A stretch of 64,000 bases of DNA from Streptomyces rugosispiralis (GTDB lineage: Bacteria; Actinomycetota; Actinomycetes; Streptomycetales; Streptomycetaceae): positions 434,001-498,000 of the forward strand of contig NZ_JANIAA010000001.1 of assembly GCF_024505145.1 (NCBI RefSeq). The letters are read 5' to 3'. Below, in pieces: positions 7,865 through 15,919 of this stretch (position 1 is the first letter of the stretch; every line of letters starts with the position of its first letter). Under the pieces are notes generated by a model. The model made no database searches and was not told the DNA's origin. It saw nothing but the letters and a program-made list of their open reading frames with translations. The position numbers and the translations under genes were made by a program.

Positions 7865-9070
7865 TCACCTCGTGGGCCACGGTAGCCGGGCGCGCAGTGT
7901 GAACGTGCCGTCGGCGGCGGTGTGGTCGAGGGTGCCGCCGTCGAGACGGACGCGTTCGGCGAGCCCGGTCAGACCCGCGCCGGTGCCCGGCACCGCCCCG
8001 TCGGCGCGTGGCGCGGCGGGCAGCCCATTGCGCACCTCCACCGTGAGACCGCCGCCGGGCCCTCCGGCCAGACGTACGCTGACGGGTGTGCCGGGCGCGT
8101 GCTTGCGGGCGTTGGTCAGGCCCTCCTGGGCCACGCGGTAGGCGGTGCGGTGCATTTGCAGCCGCAGGCCGCGGACGGCATCGGCGGCCAGTTCGGTACG
8201 GAAGTCCACCGACTGGCCCGTGGCGCGGGCGTCCGCGACCAGACCGTCGATGTCCGCGATCCGTGGCAGCAGCGACACCGGTTCTCCCCCGCCCTCCGCC
8301 CGCAGCAGGTGCAGCACCTCCTGCAACTCCTCCACGGCCTGATGCGCGTTCCCCCGGATCACCTCGGCGCTCTCGGCGACCTCGGCACTGCTCAGCGCGG
8401 GACCGGCGCCCGCTTCCGCCTGCCGGGTGCGGTAGGCCAGCGCCCCCGCGTGGACCGAGAGCAGGGAGATGCGGTGCGCCAGCACGTCGTGCATCTCGCG
8501 GGCGATGGCCTGGCGTTCGCCACGGCGGGCGTCGGCGAGCCGGCGCTCGTTCTCGGCCCGAGCCCGCTCGGCGTCCGCGCGCAGCCGCTCGACGAGCAGC
8601 CGCCGGGACCGCAGGGCGTTGCCCGAGGCGAAGGCGGCCAGGAGGTAGGCCAGCGAGAACGCCGCGTCGAACCACAGGTCGTCAGCCGCTCCCGACAGCA
8701 GCGGAGAGGGCACCATGCACACCACGTACGCGCCGAGCATCAGCAGCGCCTGCCGCCAGCGCAGGCGCAGCGCGAGGTTGGTGACGATCACCGCACCGGC
8801 GGGCAGAGCGCTGGTCGCCAGCGCCACCGAGGGCAGCCCGATCAGCGCCACGGCGAGCGGGAAACCGCGCCGCCACCACAGCGCGCAGCAGGCCACGAGC
8901 CCCAGCAGCGGGTCCAGTTCCGCCGCCCACCCCGGCAGATCGCCCTGCTCCTTCACCACTCCGAGCACGACCATGCCGAGGAAGACGGCCAGGCAGAAGA
9001 CGACCGCGTCCACCGCCCGGTCGCGCCGGGTGTGCCCGGCCGGGAGGGCGGGGTCGAGGCCGTTGTTCAT
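7865..9070 (-). CDS. Sensor histidine kinase (HisKA_3 type)
   Basis: A 401-residue membrane kinase that pairs with the regulator at 7198-7860. Four to five hydrophobic segments occupy roughly residues 20-150, for example AVDAVVFCLAVFLGMVVLGVV. The dimerisation and phospho-acceptor region is RQAIAREMHDVLAHRISLLS with the His of MHDVLAHR, and the ATP-binding domain ends with GTGAGLTGLAERVRLDGGTL. The open frame continues upstream of 9070, but the ATG there (MNNGLDPALPAG) gives a normal N-terminus. Signal unknown. Confidence 0.9.
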   Translation of the reverse strand: MNNGLDPALPAGHTRRDRAVDAVVFCLAVFLGMVVLGVVKEQGDLPGWAAELDPLLGLVACCALWWRRGFPLAVALIGLPSVALATSALPAGAVIVTNLALRLRWRQALLMLGAYVVCMVPSPLLSGAADDLWFDAAFSLAYLLAAFASGNALRSRRLLVERLRADAERARAENERRLADARRGERQAIAREMHDVLAHRISLLSVHAGALAYRTRQAEAGAGPALSSAEVAESAEVIRGNAHQAVEELQEVLHLLRAEGGGEPVSLLPRIADIDGLVADARATGQSVDFRTELAADAVRGLRLQMHRTAYRVAQEGLTNARKHAPGTPVSVRLAGGPGGGLTVEVRNGLPAAPRADGAVPGTGAGLTGLAERVRLDGGTLDHTAADGTFTLRARLPWPTR

Positions 9071-9236
9071 GAGGTGAGGGTATGCGGACCGCGAAGGGCG
9101 GCACATCGGCCAACCGGCCAGACGTCCCCTGGCCATCGGTCTGACTCCCGCCATCTCCTTGTGGACCATCGGCGAATGGTGCCGACCCCGGTGGTCCCCG
9201 CAGGCTGTTCCCATCCGGAAGACGGGAGAGAACGAG

Positions 9237-10445
9237 ATGGGTGCAGCTCAGGTCAGCAGGGCGCGGTTTCTGCGGCTCGCGGGGGCCGTCGCGGTCGGCG
9301 CGGCACTGCCCGCCGGGTACGCCGCCGCGGCGGAGTGGCACGACAGCCCACGCGCCCCGGCCGATCGGGAGCGGGCGGGGGACGCCCGGCCGGGCGGGGT
9401 GCGTTATCGCGGGGTCGTCTACGAAGTGGGCGAGGGCGAGACGCCTGCGACGGCGTGGAGCGCGGCTCGTACCCGGGCCGACCTGCGGGCGATCCGCCAC
9501 CAACTGCACGCCGACACGGTGAAGATCACCGGCGATGGTGTCGAACGGCTCACCCGCACCGCGGCCGAGGCGGCCGAGAACGGACTGCGTGTCTGGCTGG
9601 AGCCGACCCTCGGCGATGTGCCCGCTTCGGGCATCCTCGACCACCTCGCGGAGACCGGACGGTTCGCCGAACGACTGCGTCGGCAGGGTGTGCGGGTTCA
9701 TCTGAACGTGGGGTGCGAGTTCCTGCTGTTCGTCCCCGGGATCGTGCCCGGCGCCACCGCGACCGAGCGGATCGAGAACCTGGTCAAGGGCAACTACGAC
9801 CCGGTGAAGACCGCTCGGCGACTGCGCCGCTTCACCGCACGGGCCGCCACCGTCGGCCGCTCGGTCTTCCACGGGCCGCTGTCGTACGGGGCCGCACAGG
9901 ACGAGGACGTGGACTGGGACCTGTTCGACCTGGTGTGCATCGACTACTACGGCTGGTATCCGAACCGCGCCGGGCACGTCAAGGAGCTGCGCAAGTACCA
10001 GCGTCACGGCAAGCCGCTCGCGATCACCGAGTTCGGCTGCTGCACCTTCGAGGACGCACCCCGCCTGGGCGGCATGGCCTGGGACGTCGTCGACTATGAC
10101 AAGACGCCCCCGCGGGTCAAGAAGGGGCTGGTGCGCAGCGAGCACACACAGGCGGCGTATCTGACCGATGTGTTCGGCGTGTTCGAGTCGATGAACCTGT
10201 ACGCGGCCATGGCCTACACCTTCGTCACGCCCGACGCCCCACACCGCCGCGACCCGCGACTCGACCTGGACATGGCCGCCTACAGCCTGGTGAAAGTGAT
10301 CCGGGACCGTCCGTCGGAGCCGGATTCTCCCTGGCACTGGGAGCCCAAGGAGTCCTTCCGGGCCCTGGCCGGCGAGTACGCCCGCCACGGACGGCGTCCC
10401 TCACCACCGCGGACACCGCTCCAGACACCCCGAGTTGATTCATGA
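9237..10445 (+). CDS. Exported TIM-barrel glycosidase-like protein
   Basis: A 402-residue protein with a Tat-like export signal, SRARFLRLAGAVAVGAALPA. The body reads as a beta/alpha barrel: VRYRGVVYEVGEGETPATAW, LRVWLEPTLGD, DLFDLVCIDYYGWYPNRAGH and, near residue 265, PLAITEFGCCTFEDAPRLGG, where the Glu at a strand end is placed like a glycosidase nucleophile. The clan resembles family-53-like or mannanase-like folds but I cannot assign a family. The ATG is preceded by GGGAGAGAACGAG. It is divergent from the two-component system and convergent with the CPBP protease. Probably acts on a polysaccharide outside the membrane. Confidence 0.7.
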   Translation: MGAAQVSRARFLRLAGAVAVGAALPAGYAAAAEWHDSPRAPADRERAGDARPGGVRYRGVVYEVGEGETPATAWSAARTRADLRAIRHQLHADTVKITGDGVERLTRTAAEAAENGLRVWLEPTLGDVPASGILDHLAETGRFAERLRRQGVRVHLNVGCEFLLFVPGIVPGATATERIENLVKGNYDPVKTARRLRRFTARAATVGRSVFHGPLSYGAAQDEDVDWDLFDLVCIDYYGWYPNRAGHVKELRKYQRHGKPLAITEFGCCTFEDAPRLGGMAWDVVDYDKTPPRVKKGLVRSEHTQAAYLTDVFGVFESMNLYAAMAYTFVTPDAPHRRDPRLDLDMAAYSLVKVIRDRPSEPDSPWHWEPKESFRALAGEYARHGRRPSPPRTPLQTPRVDS

Positions 10446-10489
10446 GCGCTCATAGGACCAGCCATCGCGTGGCGGGGCGAAGGGCATGT

Positions 10490-11290
10490 TCAACGCGGCC
10501 CGGTCCGCCGCACTCCCGTTCCGGGCGTCTCGTCGGGGCCGGTGCGCGCGGTCTCGGCAGGTGCGTGCGCACCTCTGGCGCCATACCGGCGCAGCAGCCA
10601 CAGGCCGTACATCAAGTGGAAGGCGTACACGCTCGCCTGCCACCAGTCCGGGGCCGAGCCGGGAGAGTGGATCTGGAAGAAGTCGTCGAGGCCGTGGACG
10701 ATCACCATCGGCCAGATCGAGCCGATCGCGTAGCGCAGTGCGGCGCAGGTGAAGCCGAAGAATCCGGCGGACAGCAGCTGCCACAGGGTGTCGTCGAGCG
10801 GGTCGCCGAAGAACAGGAAGTTCTGGATGTGCCCCGCGCCGAAGAGGACGGCGACGCCGACGGCCGCGCGCACCGGGCCGAGTGGGCCAAGGGCCTGCTG
10901 GACCAGTCCCCGGCTGTACATCTCCTCGTTGATACCGACCCACAGCAACGACACCAGGCCGCTGACCGCAACGGTGGCACTGCCCTCGAGGCCCGCCACG
11001 GTGTACGAGCAGGCGACCAGCAGCATCGGCACGGCGAGCCACCAGCCGCGCGGGCGGCCGAGCGCGGCCACCCCGGAGACGCGCAGCCATCCCCACCGCC
11101 ACAACACGAGCCACACCCCCGTGGCGCAGCCGGCGTTGACCAGGGTGGCGCCGAGATCGGGGTACCAGGAGGGCGCCAGCGGAGGCAGGATCACCTTGGC
11201 GAAGAGCAGCAGCACGGTGTGCCATGCGAACGTCAACTCCACCGCGCCCCACAGCGGATGACGGATGACGTGGTCTTTCCACGACTGCAT
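10490..11290 (-). CDS. CPBP-family intramembrane metalloprotease
   Basis: About 266 residues with several membrane segments. The family motifs are all present: EEMYSRGLVQQAL (EExxxR), LFGAGHIQNFLFFGD (histidine motif) and MVIVHGLDDFF. These proteins are Rce1/Abi-like membrane proteases, often of unknown substrate, sometimes tied to peptide immunity or prenyl-protein processing. The frame is open further upstream, but that part is Pro/Ala-rich and lies over a non-coding stretch; the ATG at 11290 (MQSWKDHVIRHPLW) matches a natural start just before the first helix. The C-terminus has an Arg/Gly/Pro-rich tail. Confidence 0.82.
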   Translation of the reverse strand: MQSWKDHVIRHPLWGAVELTFAWHTVLLLFAKVILPPLAPSWYPDLGATLVNAGCATGVWLVLWRWGWLRVSGVAALGRPRGWWLAVPMLLVACSYTVAGLEGSATVAVSGLVSLLWVGINEEMYSRGLVQQALGPLGPVRAAVGVAVLFGAGHIQNFLFFGDPLDDTLWQLLSAGFFGFTCAALRYAIGSIWPMVIVHGLDDFFQIHSPGSAPDWWQASVYAFHLMYGLWLLRRYGARGAHAPAETARTGPDETPGTGVRRTGPR

Positions 11291-11402
11291 CACGGGGACG
11301 AGCGTAGCCGCGGGCGCGGCGAAGGGACCGCGGAGCTTTCGGTGGTCGAGATGATCCGGTCTTGCTTCGCCACTCCTGGCTGGACTTTCGGCACCGGGCC
11401 TC

Positions 11403-12305
11403 CTACGCCGGACGGGCCCGGCGGGCGCGGTAGGCGCGTTGGCGGCAGGCGTCGGAGCAGAAGGTACGAGGGCGGCCGGTGGAAGCGGGGCGGGAGACGG
11501 GGTTGCCGCACTGCGGACAGAGAGTTTCGTAACGGCCTGATGTTTCGTCGCGGGCATTGGGCTGGTTCCGGACGAACGTCTCGATGCTGTCCAGCACGAG
11601 CCGGAGCCCGAACTCGAAGCCACGGTCGCGGGGATGATGCAGGGCACCCGCGGCGCGGAGGCTCGCCACCACGGGATAGCGCGCCGGGACGAAGACGGCG
11701 TCCCAGAAGTGGGCGCGGGCGGCCCACCACTGCTCGTCGGTCAGGCCGGAATGGCGCTCGACGGCGGCGGCGTCGAGGGCGTCGCGGGCAGCGCCGCGCA
11801 CATAGGCGTCGACCAGGTCGAACACATGGACCAGCGCCGCCGGGGGCAGACCGGTCGCGGTGAGCACCCGCAGGACGGACTCGTACCAGGCGAAGCCGTG
11901 GGGGCCCAGGGCGGGGCGCCCGGCCGGGAGGCGCAGGATCCAGGGATGGCGCTGGTAGAGGCCCCAGTCGGCGCGGGCGGACAGCTCCAGCCGGGTCCGC
12001 CAGTCGCCCGGCGCCGCATCGGCCAGGGGGACTTCGCCCATCACGGCATCCGTCATGAGGTCGAGCAGTTCGGCCTTGCCGGGCACGTACCGGTAGAGCG
12101 ACATCGTGGTGCAGCCGAGCCGTTCGGCGATCCGGCGCATGGACACGGTGGCAAGTCCTTGCGCGTCGGCGATCTCGACGGCGGTGCGCACGATCTGCTC
12201 AAGGGTGAAGGCGGGGCGCCGACCTCGGTTGGGGCGCTCGCCCAGGCCCCAGAGCAGTTCCAGGCCGCGCACGGCGCTCGCCTCCTCGCCGTGGCCGGAT
12301 GTCAT
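11403..12305 (-). CDS. TetR-family regulator with a C-terminal zinc-finger-like tail
   Basis: A 300-residue protein. The N-terminal helix-turn-helix is FTLEQIVRTAVEIADAQGL followed by MRRIAERLGCTTMSLYRYV, preceded by a basic GERPNRGRRPA arm. A ligand-binding domain of the TetR_C tetracycline-repressor-like class follows. The last 35 residues are unusual: CPQCGNPV, then CSDACRQRAYRARRA, a C2-C2 pattern like small zinc ribbons, very basic and perhaps DNA-binding. The gene is divergent from the rhamnosidase-like gene with only 57 bases between, and an inverted repeat lies in that gap, so repression of that gene is the likely role. Confidence 0.86.
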   Translation of the reverse strand: MTSGHGEEASAVRGLELLWGLGERPNRGRRPAFTLEQIVRTAVEIADAQGLATVSMRRIAERLGCTTMSLYRYVPGKAELLDLMTDAVMGEVPLADAAPGDWRTRLELSARADWGLYQRHPWILRLPAGRPALGPHGFAWYESVLRVLTATGLPPAALVHVFDLVDAYVRGAARDALDAAAVERHSGLTDEQWWAARAHFWDAVFVPARYPVVASLRAAGALHHPRDRGFEFGLRLVLDSIETFVRNQPNARDETSGRYETLCPQCGNPVSRPASTGRPRTFCSDACRQRAYRARRARPA

Positions 12306-12343
12306 CCGCCATCACCCCGCCAAACGTTGACCACCACTCAGCG

Positions 12344-12358
12344 TATGCGTACAGCATA
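12344..12358. promoter_or_regulatory. Inverted repeat between tetR and the GH78-like gene
   Basis: TATGC and GCATA arms, five bases each, flank a five-base centre. The repeat ends four bases before the ATG of the rhamnosidase-like gene and lies 39 bases from the TetR start, a typical place for an operator controlling both directions. Assignment to the adjacent TetR protein is inferred. Confidence 0.5.
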
Positions 12359-12362
12359 AACA

Positions 12363-14546
12363 ATGAAATCGCACCGAATGACTCGTTCAATGATGGTCCT
12401 CGCCTGCCTCGCCGCCACCCTCTCCGGGACTCTCGCCGCCGGACCTCGGGACCGGGCAGTGGCCCTGTCCCGGGAACCGGTCGGCATGGACCCGGCCTGG
12501 CGGCAGCAGGTGCTCCGCGTCCCCGGCACCTTCGTGCGGCCCACATCGGTGACCGTCGAAGGAGACGGCGGCACCGTCACCGACGCCGACGGGGCGTTAC
12601 GGGAGGACGGCGCGGCAGCGGTCCTCACCACGACCGCACCGCGGGGCGTGCGGCTGGTGATCGACCTCGGCGTACTGGCGGGAGGCTACGTCGAGTTGGG
12701 GATCCGGCGCGCGTCGGGCGCGCCGATCAGGGCGTCGTACGCGGAGGCGCGCCAGTACCTCGGCCCGGCCGGGGACGCCGATCCCGATCCCGACGGCTTC
12801 TTCTACGGGGGCCGGTCCCTGGGCACCGACGACGACCCGGACGGACGGGCGGACGTCTACGCCCCACCGCGCGGATCCACCGTGCTGCGCAGCCCCGGTC
12901 TGCGCGGCTCCCAGCGGTACGTCGCGATCACGCTGGACGGACCCGGCTCGCTCGCTCTGGACTTCGTACGGGTGCGGCAGACGACCTTCCCCGGCGCGTA
13001 CGACGGGCACTTCCTCTCCAGCGACCCGGTGCTCAACCGTGCCTGGTACGCGAGCGCCTACGGCCTGGATCTGTCGACGGCCCGTGGCCGCCGTACCGCC
13101 GTGGGGCGGCCGTGGGTCGTCATGGACGGCCCCAAGCGGGACCGCACCGTGTACGCGGGCGACGTCCAGCTGGTGGCCCTGGCCGCGTACCAGCAGGGCG
13201 GCGCGTACCGCCGGGTACTGCGCGACACCATCAACCTGTTCGCCTGCCAGCAGCGGCCCGACGGCACGCTTCCGGCCACCAGCCTGATCGACGTGCCGTG
13301 CGAGCCCGGCGACCCCGGCCCGCCGGACGGGTCGCCGGCCGGGTTCGAACCGCCGGGCGCGGCCGGGAAGGTCAGGCTCGACAGCTTCACCCTGCTGTGG
13401 GTCGTCAGCGTGGCCGACTACCTGCGCTTCACCGGGGACAGGGCCTTTGTGAGGCCGCTCCTGCCCGTCGCACGCCGCGCCCTGCGGTTCTTCGGCGAAC
13501 ACGCCACGGACGCCGACGGCGGGCTGTTCCGGACCGCCGATTACGACGGGCTGCCCGCCCAGAACTGGCACACCCCGGACCGGGCCACCGGTGTCGACGC
13601 CACCACCAACGCCGCCTACTACGCGGCGCTGCGCTCACTGGCCCGGCTCGAGCGGTCCGTGGCGGGCGACCGGGGCGCCGCGGCGGCGCTCGACCGCCGG
13701 GCGGACCGGGTCCGGGCCGCGCTCCTCACCCGGCTGTGGGATCCGGCGGCCGGGGCCATGAGGCTCAACACCGACGACCCGCGCCGCGACCACACCGCCG
13801 ATGCCAACGCCGCCGCCCTCGCCTTCGGGGTGCTCGACCGCCCGCGGGCCCGGCGCGCCATCGCCTACCTGGACGCGCACCTCAGCGGTCCGTACGGCAC
13901 GCTCACCACCCGGCACACCGACAACCCCTATATGACGCGGTACATCTCCCCGTACGTGATGGCCCAGGAGGGCCTGGGCCGGTTCCGCCACGGGGACGGC
14001 GCCGGGGCGCTCGGGCTGATCCGCACCGCATGGGATCACATGATCCGCACGGGTCCCGGCACCCCGTGGGAGGAGGCCGGTGCCGACGGGAAGCCGGCCG
14101 TGCCCCGGCCCGGCACCTCACTGGCCTGGGGCGGACACGTCGGTATGGCCCACGCCTGGAGTACCGCGGTGCCCGCGCTGTCGATGAACGTGCTGGGCGT
14201 CCGGCCGCTCGCCGACGGCTACCGCAGGTGGGCGGTGGAGCCCGATCCGGTCGACCTGGGCTGGGCACAGGGCGATGTCCCGGTGCCGGCGGGCACGTTG
14301 TCCGTGCGGTGGCGGCGCGGGGCGGGCGACGACTCGTTCGTCCTCACCGTCCGGGCGCCGGAAGGCACGGCCGGCCGGGTCGCGGTTCCCCTCCTCCACA
14401 AGGACCGCACCATCGCCGTGGACGGGCGGATCGCCTGGCGCAACGGCCGCCCGTCGGGGGACGCGGGCCGGGGCGCCCACAAGGTGGGCGACACGGTCGT
14501 CTTCGAGGGGGTGCGTGGCGCCGCCACCTTCGCCTGGGCCGGGTAG
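12363..14546 (+). CDS. Secreted alpha-L-rhamnosidase-like glycoside hydrolase (GH78-type)
   Basis: A 727-residue protein with an N-terminal signal (RSMMVLACLAATLSGTLAAG). A beta-sandwich region is followed by an (alpha/alpha)6 barrel. The hallmark is VMDGPKRDRTVYAGDVQLVA from residue 253, matching the DGPxRDR...GD block that forms the active site in GH78. Further barrel helices are seen in DATTNAAYYAALRSLARLE and GTPWEEAGADGKPAVP. Ends with a small beta-domain typical of the family. It would release rhamnose from plant polysaccharides or glycosides outside the cell. It is divergent from the TetR regulator, which probably represses it. Confidence 0.83.
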   Translation: MKSHRMTRSMMVLACLAATLSGTLAAGPRDRAVALSREPVGMDPAWRQQVLRVPGTFVRPTSVTVEGDGGTVTDADGALREDGAAAVLTTTAPRGVRLVIDLGVLAGGYVELGIRRASGAPIRASYAEARQYLGPAGDADPDPDGFFYGGRSLGTDDDPDGRADVYAPPRGSTVLRSPGLRGSQRYVAITLDGPGSLALDFVRVRQTTFPGAYDGHFLSSDPVLNRAWYASAYGLDLSTARGRRTAVGRPWVVMDGPKRDRTVYAGDVQLVALAAYQQGGAYRRVLRDTINLFACQQRPDGTLPATSLIDVPCEPGDPGPPDGSPAGFEPPGAAGKVRLDSFTLLWVVSVADYLRFTGDRAFVRPLLPVARRALRFFGEHATDADGGLFRTADYDGLPAQNWHTPDRATGVDATTNAAYYAALRSLARLERSVAGDRGAAAALDRRADRVRAALLTRLWDPAAGAMRLNTDDPRRDHTADANAAALAFGVLDRPRARRAIAYLDAHLSGPYGTLTTRHTDNPYMTRYISPYVMAQEGLGRFRHGDGAGALGLIRTAWDHMIRTGPGTPWEEAGADGKPAVPRPGTSLAWGGHVGMAHAWSTAVPALSMNVLGVRPLADGYRRWAVEPDPVDLGWAQGDVPVPAGTLSVRWRRGAGDDSFVLTVRAPEGTAGRVAVPLLHKDRTIAVDGRIAWRNGRPSGDAGRGAHKVGDTVVFEGVRGAATFAWAG

Positions 14547-14577
14547 GTCCCGGCCACGGCGGCCGCCGCGTACGGCG

Positions 14578-14700
14578 GTCGATGAGCGGGAGATCGCCGC
14601 GATGCGGCGGGCGATGGCGGCGGGCGAGCCGGTCGGCTACTTCGGTCTGGACATGGGCACCGCGATCGGGGTGCCGCTGGTGGCAGCCGATCCCAGGATT
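14578..14700 (+). pseudogene. Internal fragment of an alpha/beta hydrolase
   Basis: About 41 codons read MRRAMAAGEPVGYFGLDMGT and then AIGVPLVAADPRI. This is the nucleophile-elbow region of a dienelactone-hydrolase-like protein, where the family has GLSMGT; here the Ser is Asp, so even the fragment would be inactive. No start or remaining domain is present on either side. It is a remnant squeezed between the rhamnosidase-like gene and the ABC permease. Confidence 0.65.
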
Positions 14701-14706
14701 TCGCCC

Positions 14707-14747
14707 GCCACCTCGGCCGGACCGTCACCTCACCGGGCTGAGGTGGC
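14707..14747. terminator. Hairpin at the 3' end of the ABC permease
   Basis: GCCACCTCGGCC pairs with GGCTGAGGTGGC over 12 base pairs with one G-U wobble around a 17-base loop. It overlaps the permease stop and could end transcription from either side. There is no T-run, as usual in this kind of genome. Confidence 0.45.
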
Positions 14748-15563
14748 GGGCATCGGCGTCCGGCCACGAACCGGGCGCCGGTGCGTGCCGAGGGTGTTGC
14801 GGGTGCGGAAGTGGAAGGCGAGGAGGGCGACGAGTGCGGCGGCGGTGAACCATCCGGCCTGGATGGCGAGGTACTTCGGGAGCGGGGTGGTGGAGAACCC
14901 GGCGCCGGTGGCGGCCTGCATCGCGCCGTAGGAGGGCAGATAGCGCACGACGCCGCCGTCGGAGCTGGAGCTGTAGAGCGGATTCTGCAGGGCGAGGTCG
15001 ATGACGCTGGTCATCACGATGGCGAACATGCCCTCCACTTCGCGGCGCAGGAGTGAGCCGAAGGCGACCCCCAGGGCGCCATAGGTGACACCGGCGCAGA
15101 AGAGAGCCGCGGCGAGCAGGGCGGGCTGCTCGGGTCTCCAGAAGGCGCAGGTGAGGGCGGTCGCGTAGGCGGCCACCGCGGCGGAGGCCAGCGCCAGGGA
15201 GGTGAGCTTGGCGAGGACGAGATGGCTGCGGGGGTAGCCGGCCAGGGCCAGTCGGCGGTCGAAGTGGCCGCCGGTGAAGGAGGCCGCGAACATCATGAAA
15301 CCGATGATCAGGGTGACGGCGTTGAGGGCACCGGTGATCTCGGTGAGCTGGTTGCCGTGCGGGGTGAGCGGGTGCCCGGTCGCGCGCAGCCGGAAGCGGG
15401 TGGGGGTGCCGGGCACGGACCAGAAGGCCAGCGCGGTCCACACGGGAATGAACAGGGCGATGCGAACCATGGCGAAGCGGTTGCGCAGATGCTCGATGAG
15501 CGCGTAGCGGGCCGCGGTCAGGAACAGGGGGCGGTGGCGGCGTATGGCGCGGAGGGGTGTCAT
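14730..15563 (-). CDS. ABC transporter permease (ABC-2-like)
   Basis: A 277-residue membrane protein with about six hydrophobic segments: FAMVRIALFIPVWTALAFW, LNAVTLIIGFMMFAASFTGG, LASAAVAAYATALTCAF, LLAAALFCAGVTYGALGVAF and YLAIQAGWFTAAALVALLAF. It resembles permeases of small drug or peptide exporters. Its ATG overlaps the stop of a truncated ATP-binding subunit (ATGA), so the two were one transport operon. With the ATPase broken, this permease is probably without a partner unless one exists elsewhere. Confidence 0.8.
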   Translation of the reverse strand: MTPLRAIRRHRPLFLTAARYALIEHLRNRFAMVRIALFIPVWTALAFWSVPGTPTRFRLRATGHPLTPHGNQLTEITGALNAVTLIIGFMMFAASFTGGHFDRRLALAGYPRSHLVLAKLTSLALASAAVAAYATALTCAFWRPEQPALLAAALFCAGVTYGALGVAFGSLLRREVEGMFAIVMTSVIDLALQNPLYSSSSDGGVVRYLPSYGAMQAATGAGFSTTPLPKYLAIQAGWFTAAALVALLAFHFRTRNTLGTHRRPVRGRTPMPATSAR

Positions 15564-15745
15564 GTGGTGGGCTCCGTGGTCCGCTCGTGCAGCAGGCCGC
15601 CCTCCAGGCGCCACAACACATCGAGACGTTCGGCGTCGTAGGCCAGGTGGGAGACCACGAGGACCGACCGGCCGTTCTCGCGCAGCCGGCCGGCCAGGTC
15701 CCAGAACCGCTGGTAGGTCTCCCAGTCGAAGCCCTGGTAGGGCTC
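15560..15745 (-). pseudogene. C-terminal fragment of an ABC ATP-binding protein
   Basis: The frame reads EPYQGFDWETYQRFWDLAG then NGRSVLVVSHLAYDAERL, which is the end of an ABC ATPase from the Walker B glutamate through the D-loop and the switch His. The aspartate that should come before EPYQ is already replaced (RRAEPYQ), and no Walker A or signature motif exists upstream, so everything before Walker B has been deleted. It is joined by ATGA overlap to the intact permease. Confidence 0.8.
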
Positions 15746-15919
15746 GGCACGCCGGTCACCTCCATCGAGGGCCTCCTCCCCTTGGCGTTCCGCTATAACG
15801 AGCCGGGGGGCGTGGAGGGCACGGTGACGACCCGATATCCGGGCTGTGCGTTCATCCGATGAGGTGGGGCCGGTGCGAGGGAACCCGGTGAGCGGGCGAT
15901 GGACGTCTAGGTTTCGGAC

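Noticed and set aside
10442..11290. Genes on the plus strand opposite the CPBP protease
   Set aside because: Open frames there have no domain, while the minus-strand protein has all three CPBP motifs and proper membrane helices.
15746..15862. Possible C-terminal remnant of another gene on the plus strand (ending TTRYPGCAFIR)
   Set aside because: The codon pattern looks coding-like, but I recognise no family and no start, so it is not listed as a gene.
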